Origin: an uncultured Carnobacterium sp.
GTDB lineage: Bacteria; Bacillota; Bacilli; Lactobacillales; Aerococcaceae
Assembly (NCBI GenBank): GCA_937923125.1
Contig: CALALK010000233.1
Location: 1 to 6,282, forward strand
Direction of reading: 5' to 3'
DNA length: 6,282 nucleotides
The notes beneath the pieces were generated by a model, which worked only from the letters and a program-made list of their open reading frames with translations, ran no database searches and was not told the origin of the DNA. This document shows, piece after piece, positions 1-4,999 of this stretch (its first letter is position 1; the number at the start of each line of letters is the position of its first letter). A program made the position numbers and the translations under genes.

Positions 1-1
1 T

Positions 2-334
2 ATTATTCGTAAAACGATTCAAACTGGAAAACGTACGAAAACATTAGGACGTCTTATTCTATTCCGCTTTGATGGACCTTTAGTGATTGCCAACCATACT
101 TTTGAAGTAGATGAGTGGTATGCACACCGTTTTGATGACGAAACTTGGTATATTGCTCCAATCGATCAAACGATTGATCCGCAACCGCTAGAAGGAAATC
201 AAGCGTATGAAATCTTTCCAGATTACCCAGAATTATATGAAATAATGCATTTACCAACCGACTATATTATCTTATTCAAGGGGCATGAAATTGTTTCAGT
301 ATTGAATACAGATAGTGTCGATGTGTGGAACTAG
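2..334 (+). CDS. C-terminal part of an unrecognised protein (5' end outside window)
   Basis: The frame is open from the first bases of the window to a TAG at 332-334, giving about 110 visible residues with no stop. A GTG at 83 lies in frame, but the protein-like reading continues upstream of it (IIRKTIQTGKRTKTLGRLIL...), so I treat this as the 3' part of a longer gene. The visible part is soluble: a basic stretch (RKTIQTGKRTK) is followed by an acidic, aromatic-rich region (DEWYAHRFDDETWYIAPID, then PDYPELYEIMHLP) and a hydrophobic segment near the end (TDYIILFKGHEIVSVLN). I see no cysteine pairs, no transmembrane helix and no motif I can assign to a family. The thioesterase start follows after 21 bases with no terminator between, so the two are probably co-transcribed. 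No function is proposed. Confidence 0.7.
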   Translation: MIRKTIQTGKRTKTLGRLILFRFDGPLVIANHTFEVDEWYAHRFDDETWYIAPIDQTIDPQPLEGNQAYEIFPDYPELYEIMHLPTDYIILFKGHEIVSVLNTDSVDVWN

Positions 335-355
335 TCAATTACGAAAGGATGTACT

Positions 356-1099
356 ATGGTAGAATCAATTTGTCGTATGAATCATGTTGTGAAGGCCTAT
401 GAGTGTAATTGGAAAGGGGAATTATCTCTTAGCCATGTCGTTGGGATTATGATGCTTGCATCGCGTAAACAAGAACGCAGTCTAGCACATCCTGATTTGA
501 TCTATCAAAAAGGATTATCGTGGATTGTGATTCAAAACCAATTAACGGTCAATCGCCTTCCAAAATTAGAAGAAGAAATTATTATCGAGACAGAACCAGT
601 TGGATATAACAAGTTCTTTACGTTCCGTCGTTATACGATTTTGTCTCTAGACGAAGAAGTACTAGTAGACGCATTAACGACATTTTCAATGATTAATATT
701 GAAGAGAGAAAACTCATTTCACTAGATGAAGAAGTATTAAGTGAATATCCAATTGAGAATAAAAAAGATACTCGTCGTAATCCAAGAGTTCCAAAAATTG
801 ATTTAGACAACGCAAGTGTTCAAACTTACCGTGTTCGCCTCAATGATATCGATTATAATCATCATGTGAATAACGCGAAGTATTTTGATTGGGTAATGGA
901 TAGCCTGGGGATGGACTTTATTAAGACTCATTCATTAAAATCAGTTCTTGTAAAATATGATAAGGAAATTTTACCTGAAGCTACCGTTAAGAGTTTTTAT
1001 GAAATTCGACAAACTGAAAACGGGGTTCAAACATTACATCAATTGGAATCAGATGAACAAAAATGTTGCCACTTATCTCTTGAGTGGGAAGTGAAGTAA
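356..1099 (+). CDS. Acyl-ACP thioesterase (FatA/FatB-like, double hotdog)
   Basis: This 247-residue cytosolic enzyme is predicted to hydrolyse acyl-acyl carrier protein and release free fatty acid. Its length fits the bacterial acyl-ACP thioesterase family, which has two tandem hotdog domains (about residues 5-135 and 155-245). The second domain carries the family signature NDIDYNHHVNNAKYFDW (163-179). Compared from memory with plant FatB, D166, N168 and H170 match the catalytic D-x-N-x-H, and E204 in YDKE lies 34 residues after H170, the same distance as the catalytic Glu in FatB. The residue after that Glu, Cys in FatB, is Ile205 here. The ATG at 356 has GAAAGGA (343-349) six bases upstream. 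A later Met at residue 8 is possible but has poorer spacing. The gene sits 21 bases after the upstream gene and is followed by the rpsD promoter without a clear terminator. The physiological substrate chain length cannot be read from sequence. Confidence 0.9.
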   Translation: MVESICRMNHVVKAYECNWKGELSLSHVVGIMMLASRKQERSLAHPDLIYQKGLSWIVIQNQLTVNRLPKLEEEIIIETEPVGYNKFFTFRRYTILSLDEEVLVDALTTFSMINIEERKLISLDEEVLSEYPIENKKDTRRNPRVPKIDLDNASVQTYRVRLNDIDYNHHVNNAKYFDWVMDSLGMDFIKTHSLKSVLVKYDKEILPEATVKSFYEIRQTENGVQTLHQLESDEQKCCHLSLEWEVK

Positions 1100-1104
1100 A
1101 ATCC

Positions 1105-1133
1105 TTGTATTTTCATAGGAAATAGGGTACAAT
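1105..1133 (+). promoter_or_regulatory. rpsD promoter (sigma-A type)
   Basis: TTGTAT (1105-1110) and TACAAT (1128-1133) are separated by exactly 17 bases. The -10 matches the consensus at five of six positions and the -35 at the TTG core. Transcription would start near 1140, just before the structured leader, leaving a 5' untranslated region of about 165 bases. Confidence 0.7.
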
Positions 1134-1144
1134 ACTTTTTGTGT

Positions 1145-1265
1145 AAAATATGCAGCAGAAATATAGAAGCTCGTCAACAGTCCTAGCCTTTAGGGTAAGG
1201 TAGTAACCGCGGCTGCAAAGGTGAACCCTTGTAGTGACTGCACGAATCGAAGATTTCGCGATTAT
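1145..1265 (+). promoter_or_regulatory. Ribosomal protein S4 leader RNA (rpsD autoregulation)
   Basis: About 165 untranslated bases separate the promoter from rpsD, and the first 125 or so are GC-richer and structured, unlike ordinary spacers here. TGCAGC (1151-1156) pairs with GCTGCA (1212-1217) to enclose a 55-base domain that contains small CCTT/AAGG or CCTA/TAGG hairpins around 1182-1200. A second hairpin is at 1216-1231 (CAAAGG with CCTTG, one bulge). AGGGT (1192-1196) can pair with ACCCT (1225-1229) between the two, a pseudoknot-like contact. A weaker stem, AATCG/CGATT, lies at 1245-1263. In Bacillus subtilis, S4 is known to repress its own gene by binding the rpsD leader. Position, length and compact structure suggest the same here; the exact fold is my inference. 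Protein S4 in excess of free 16S rRNA would bind and block expression. Confidence 0.7.
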
Positions 1266-1305
1266 TTTACTCCAAAAAAATAAACAATTATTGGAGGAAT
1301 GTTCA

Positions 1306-1917
1306 ATGTCACGTTACACTGGACCAAGCTGGAAGTTATCTCGTCGTTTAGGCATTTCACTTTCAGGAACAGGAAAAGAAATCGCTCGTCGTCCATACGC
1401 ACCAGGTCAACACGGACCAAACAGCCGTAAAAAATTATCTGAGTATGGTCAACAATTACAAGAAAAACAAAAACTACGTCATATGTACGGTATGAACGAA
1501 CGTCAATTTGCTACTTTATTCAAAAAAGCTGGCAAAATTAAAGAAGGTAAACATGGTGAAAACTTCATGGTTCTTCTTGAACAACGTTTAGATAACGTAG
1601 TATACCGTTTAGGTTTAGCAACTACTCGTCGTCAAGCACGTCAATTAGTAAACCACGGTCACATCACTGTGAACGGTAAACGCGTAGATATCCCTTCATT
1701 CCAAGTACAAGTTGGCGATGTTGTGGGTGTTCGTGAAAAATCACGTAACTTAACAATCATTAAAGAAGCTTTAGAAGCTTTATATGGTCGTCCAGAGTTC
1801 GTTACTTTCGACGAAGATAAATTAGAAGGTTCATTAAACCGTCTACCATTACGTGACGAGTTAACTTCTGAAGTTGACGAATCACTAGTCGTTGAATACT
1901 ATAACAAACTTGGCTAA
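1306..1917 (+). CDS. rpsD: 30S ribosomal protein S4
   Basis: This is a primary 16S rRNA-binding protein that nucleates 30S assembly and contributes to decoding fidelity. The 203 residues closely resemble B. subtilis S4 from the first line on ([24 protein letters not shown]). The N-terminal domain covers about 1-92. The S4 RNA-binding domain follows (about 93-155) with [20 protein letters not shown] (94-113) and [17 protein letters not shown] (115-131). The protein has no cysteine, so it is the zinc-free form. The start is ATG at 1306, preceded by GGAGGA (1293-1298) at seven bases. A GTG at 1234 extends the frame by 24 codons, but those lie in the leader RNA and do not resemble S4. It has its own promoter and terminator, so it is monocistronic, as expected for a Firmicute rpsD. 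Arg codons are almost all CGT, as in highly expressed genes. Confidence 0.98.
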   Translation: MSRYTGPSWKLSRRLGISLSGTGKEIARRPYAPGQHGPNSRKKLSEYGQQLQEKQKLRHMYGMNERQFATLFKKAGKIKEGKHGENFMVLLEQRLDNVVYRLGLATTRRQARQLVNHGHITVNGKRVDIPSFQVQVGDVVGVREKSRNLTIIKEALEALYGRPEFVTFDEDKLEGSLNRLPLRDELTSEVDESLVVEYYNKLG

Positions 1918-1935
1918 TCTTATTAGACAATTTCA

Positions 1936-1974
1936 AAACTGGAATTCACTATTGTGGATTCCGGTTTTTTTATT
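1936..1974 (+). terminator. rpsD intrinsic terminator
   Basis: A 14-bp stem (1936-1949 with 1954-1967, including two G-T wobbles) closes a TATT loop and runs into a T-rich tail (TTTTATTT). It begins 18 bases after the rpsD stop codon. Because it lies inside the possible 5' extension of the next reading frame, it also argues that the acetyltransferase starts downstream at 2030. Confidence 0.9.
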
Positions 1975-2029
1975 TATAATTTTTTATGAAAGTATAGTAA
2001 GTGATTATGATAGAAAGAGGTTGAATCAA

Positions 2030-2446
2030 ATGATCCGTTATGTTGAAAATCCAGTTGTCACTTTAGAAGAGGTTTTGCCTTTATATGAAGCAGTAGGTTG
2101 GACAAATTACACACAGAACCCAGTAATGCTGAAAGAAGCTTACGAAAATTCTCTTCATATATTAGCAGTCCTTAATGAAAAAGGAAAACTTATTGGTGTA
2201 CTACGCGCTGTTGGAGACGGAGCGTCAATTTTGTTTATTCAAGATATTTTAGTGTATCCAGCATACCAACATCAGGGAATTGGAACAAAATTGTTACAAC
2301 AGACTCTAGAAAAGTACAAGAATGTGTATCAAATTCAACTAGCAACTGATGATTCACAGAAAACAGTTTCTTTTTATGAGTCTAATGGATTCACAAGTTT
2401 AACTTCTCTAAATTGCGTTTCATTCATATATACAGGAAATAAGTGA
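2030..2446 (+). CDS. GNAT-family N-acetyltransferase
   Basis: This small soluble enzyme of 138 residues is expected to transfer acetyl from acetyl-CoA to an amine; its substrate cannot be told from sequence. The GNAT core is clear: beta strand and acetyl-CoA loop in QDILVYPAYQHQGIGTKLL (71-89), where Q80-H81-Q82-G83-I84-G85 is the Q/R-x-x-G-x-G/A pyrophosphate-binding motif. FYESNGF (115-121) is the usual C-terminal GNAT signature. The N-terminal part (YEAVGWTNYTQNP, GVLRAVGDG) resembles the short stand-alone GNATs common in lactic acid bacteria. I chose ATG 2030, with AAAGAGG (2014-2020) nine bases upstream. The frame stays open back to 1892, but that extension overlaps the end of rpsD and the rpsD terminator. 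A promoter is not obvious; TATAGT at 1993-1998 is a possible -10 with a poor -35. Readthrough from rpsD is the alternative. Confidence 0.88.
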   Translation: MIRYVENPVVTLEEVLPLYEAVGWTNYTQNPVMLKEAYENSLHILAVLNEKGKLIGVLRAVGDGASILFIQDILVYPAYQHQGIGTKLLQQTLEKYKNVYQIQLATDDSQKTVSFYESNGFTSLTSLNCVSFIYTGNK

Positions 2447-2456
2447 GCAAACTTTA

Positions 2457-2484
2457 CTGACTTTTTACTGTTTTATGATAGAAT
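2457..2484 (+). promoter_or_regulatory. Promoter of the HesB-like gene
   Basis: CTGACT (2457-2462) lies 16 bases before TAGAAT (2479-2484). The -10 is extended, with TG at 2476-2477 (TGATAGAAT), a common form in Gram-positive promoters that tolerates a weak -35. It starts just after the acetyltransferase stop. Confidence 0.55.
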
Positions 2485-2516
2485 GAGAGAGTAAATTAAA
2501 GGAAAGAGTGGATACA

Positions 2517-2816
2517 ATGCAATTAACAATCGATAAAAAAGCGCAAGCATGGTTTGAAGAAGAAATGGGTGTATCTAAAGAACGTGGTGTTCGTTTCCTA
2601 GGAAAGGTATACGGATGCAGTCCTATTCATGAAGGATTCTCTCTAGCTGTTGAAGTAGATGCTCCAAGTAATCCTTATGTAAGTGTAGTAGAAAACGGCA
2701 TTACCTATTTTGTGGAAACAGGGGATGAATGGTTTTTCCAAGGGCATAATTTAGAAGTAGGCTTTGACGAAAAATTAAAAGAGCCAAGTTACAATTATAC
2801 AAAAATTGTAGACTAA
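2517..2816 (+). CDS. HesB/YneR-like iron-sulfur biosynthesis family protein
   Basis: This 99-residue protein resembles the small HesB-fold proteins of Firmicutes such as B. subtilis YneR: MQLTIDKKAQAWFEEEMG at the start, VRFLGKVYGCSP (25-36), FSLAVEVDAP (41-50) and GDEWFFQGHNLEVGFDE (69-85). Classical A-type iron-sulfur carriers (IscA, SufA, HesB) hold clusters through one internal cysteine plus a C-terminal CxC. Here only Cys34 is present and the CxC is missing, which is typical of the YneR-type branch, so a scaffold role should not be assumed. The likely start is ATG 2517, with AAAGAG (2503-2508) eight bases upstream. A GTG at 2508 would overlap that ribosome binding site and adds only three residues. 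The gene has its own promoter and a terminator, so it seems to be transcribed alone. Its biochemical role is unproven in the family. Confidence 0.8.
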   Translation: MQLTIDKKAQAWFEEEMGVSKERGVRFLGKVYGCSPIHEGFSLAVEVDAPSNPYVSVVENGITYFVETGDEWFFQGHNLEVGFDEKLKEPSYNYTKIVD

Positions 2817-2827
2817 TATAATAGAAG

Positions 2828-2863
2828 AAAATGGGAGTGAAGCGCGAGCTAACTCCCGTTTTT
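2828..2863 (+). terminator. Intrinsic terminator after the HesB-like gene
   Basis: GGGAGT (2833-2838) pairs with ACTCCC (2852-2857), extended by a T-G wobble and AAAA/TTTT at the base. The apical part can form a further AGC/GCT stem closed by a GCGA (GNRA) tetraloop at 2844-2847. A run of five T ends the element at 2863. It begins 12 bases after the stop codon. Confidence 0.85.
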
Positions 2864-2864
2864 A

Positions 2865-2894
2865 TTGGACTTTTTGTGATTTGTAGAGTACAGT
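2865..2894 (+). promoter_or_regulatory. Possible tgt promoter
   Basis: The terminator just upstream means tgt needs its own promoter. The best pair I find is TTGGAC (2865-2870) and TACAGT (2889-2894) with an 18-base spacer; both depart from consensus. TTGTGA (2874-2879) with an A/T-rich -10 near 2896-2902 is an alternative. The precise site is uncertain. Confidence 0.3.
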
Positions 2895-2907
2895 TAGATA
2901 GTTATGA

Positions 2908-4074
<1,167 letters not shown>

Positions 4075-4141
4075 AGAATATAGAAATAAAGCGACTTTTT
4101 TGATAAAGTAAGAACATAGAAATTGGAAATGAGGTAAGATT

Positions 4142-4459
4142 ATGAATCAAATGACATTATTAATTGCATATGTTGTTGTAGCAGGGGGAGCGTTCTGGTT
4201 CTTCGGACGTAAACAACGTCAACGTGCTAAAGAAATTCAAGCGCAAAGAGAAGCGATGAAAATTGGAGATAAAGTAGTTACAATCGGTGGATTGCACGGT
4301 GTAATTGATAACATTGATACTGTAAATAAAACAGTCGACCTAGATTGCGAAGGAGTTATCCTTACATTCGAACGCGCTGCGATTCATCATGTTGTTACTG
4401 AATCTGCTGCAACCAATAATGAAGTTTATACTGATGAAGTAGCAACTGAAGAAGAGTAG
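4142..4459 (+). CDS. yajC: Preprotein translocase accessory subunit YajC
   Basis: YajC is a small inner-membrane partner of the SecDF-YidC part of the protein export machinery. This copy has 105 residues: one N-terminal membrane helix (about 4-21, TLLIAYVVVAGGAFWFF), a basic stretch on the cytoplasmic side (RKQRQRAK, 23-30), and the conserved core motif IGDKVVTIGGLHGVI (41-55). It ends in an acidic tail (residues 92-105, with six Glu/Asp). The ATG at 4142 has GAGGT (4131-4135) six bases upstream. The 67-base gap after tgt has no terminator and no convincing promoter: a TTGATA at 4100-4105 has no matching -10. It is therefore most likely co-transcribed with tgt. Confidence 0.95.
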   Translation: MNQMTLLIAYVVVAGGAFWFFGRKQRQRAKEIQAQREAMKIGDKVVTIGGLHGVIDNIDTVNKTVDLDCEGVILTFERAAIHHVVTESAATNNEVYTDEVATEEE

Positions 4460-4462
4460 TCG

Positions 4463-4738
4463 ATGGATAAAGAGAGTTTAAAAAATCAATTTAAAACTTG
4501 GTTGTATTATAAAGTTAGTGAGTTTAATGATTTAGGATATACAACAATTCAAACGGAAGATCTCGCACATTATTTTGCTGATTATCGTTGGAAGAAGACT
4601 CTTCCTGATAATCTGTTTGAGCAAATCTTTCAGATTAATCAATTAAACATTAATGAGTACTTTGATTTTGAATCTTTAGAAGCACAAACCAATAAAGAAA
4701 TCACACTTGAAGACATCAATTTAAGTGAATTGTTTTAA
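4463..4738 (+). CDS. comN: ComN-like post-transcriptional regulator
   Basis: This 91-residue soluble protein resembles the Firmicute family of B. subtilis ComN (YrzD), which controls the comE competence mRNA after transcription and is located by DivIVA. Matching features, from memory of the family, are FKTWLYYKVSEFNDLGYTTI (10-29), an EDLAHYF segment (32-38), YRWKK (41-45), and a helical FEQIFQINQLNINEYFDFE region (52-70). It has no cysteine, signal peptide or membrane helix, and an acidic C-terminus. It starts only three bases after the yajC stop, and its ribosome binding site (GAAGAAGAG, 4448-4456) lies in the end of yajC, so translation is probably coupled. It is the last gene of a tgt-yajC-comN unit closed by a terminator. 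The family match is fairly secure; a role in competence in this organism is not shown. Confidence 0.72.
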   Translation: MDKESLKNQFKTWLYYKVSEFNDLGYTTIQTEDLAHYFADYRWKKTLPDNLFEQIFQINQLNINEYFDFESLEAQTNKEITLEDINLSELF

Positions 4739-4739
4739 T

Positions 4740-4771
4740 AAGAAGCTAGCATTTGCTAAGCTTCTTTTTTT
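4740..4771 (+). terminator. Intrinsic terminator of the tgt-yajC-comN unit
   Basis: AAGAAGCTAGC (4740-4750) pairs with GCTAAGCTTCTT (4755-4766), giving 11 base pairs with one bulged A (4759) and an ATTT loop. A run of seven T (4765-4771) follows. It begins directly after the stop codon. Confidence 0.92.
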
Positions 4772-4815
4772 ATACTAAAAATAAGGAAAGGCTTTCAAAA
4801 AATCCGCAAAAAGTA

Positions 4816-4843
4816 TTGATATTTTAGGAATAATGATTAAAAT
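4816..4843 (+). promoter_or_regulatory. Upstream candidate adhE promoter (P1)
   Basis: TTGATA (4816-4821) and TAAAAT (4838-4843) lie 16 bases apart, each matching consensus at five of six positions. A start near 4850 would give an adhE leader of about 150 bases that contains a possible small ORF and the second promoter. Confidence 0.45.
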
Positions 4844-4929
4844 GAAGATATAGGTTAGGAATTTATTATGAAAGGGGAAATGAAAATAAATGAATCTGTT
4901 TTCAAAGGATATTTTTTCGTTGAAAATAG

Positions 4930-4958
4930 TTTACATTTTTACAAAAATAGTGTAAGAT
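4930..4958 (+). promoter_or_regulatory. Main candidate adhE promoter (P2)
   Basis: TTTACA (4930-4935) and TAAGAT (4953-4958) are separated by 17 bases. Transcription would start at about 4965, leaving a leader of about 35 bases. The Rex-like dyad at 4963-4980 would cover this start site. TTACA and TGTAA (4931-4935, 4951-4955) also form an inverted repeat across the spacer. Confidence 0.6.
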
Positions 4959-4962
4959 AAGA

Positions 4963-4980
4963 ATGTGATAAAAATAACAA
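4963..4980 (+). promoter_or_regulatory. Rex-like operator
   Basis: ATGTGATAAAAATAACAA resembles the Rex consensus TTGTGAAnnnnTTCACAA, matching ten of its 14 defined positions; the half-sites TGTGA and ACAA are kept. Rex is the NADH/NAD+ sensor that represses adhE in many Firmicutes, and a site just downstream of the -10 would block transcription when NADH is low. The right half (TAACAA for TCACAA) is imperfect. Confidence 0.45.
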
Positions 4981-4999
4981 ACACTGGGGGAAATCACAA

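Noticed and set aside
54..257. Minus-strand reading frame
   Set aside because: It is opposite the open frame of the first gene, with no ribosome binding site or recognisable protein; a shadow frame.
1191..1212. T-box-like string (AGGGTAAGGTAGTAACCGCGG) resembling the T-box AGGGTGGNACCGCG
   Set aside because: The spacing differs, there is no long specifier stem upstream, and the gene is rpsD rather than an aminoacyl-tRNA synthetase or amino-acid gene. An S4 leader explains it better.
1234..1305. N-terminal extension of S4 from GTG 1234
   Set aside because: The extension is leader RNA, lacks a ribosome binding site, and S4 proteins begin (M)xRYTGPxWK as encoded from 1306.
1892..2029. Longer acetyltransferase start at 1892, with an apparent hydrophobic N-terminus
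   Set aside because: It would overlap the end of rpsD and translate the rpsD terminator; its hydrophobic residues come from the terminator T-tract. ATG 2030 has a good ribosome binding site and gives the normal GNAT length.
4100..4105. TTGATA as a -35 for a separate yajC promoter
   Set aside because: No acceptable -10 lies 15-19 bases downstream; co-transcription with tgt is simpler.
4784..4797. CcpA cre-like site AGGAAAGGCTTTCA upstream of adhE
   Set aside because: It matches the right half of the cre consensus, but the central CG is replaced by GG and the left half is poor.
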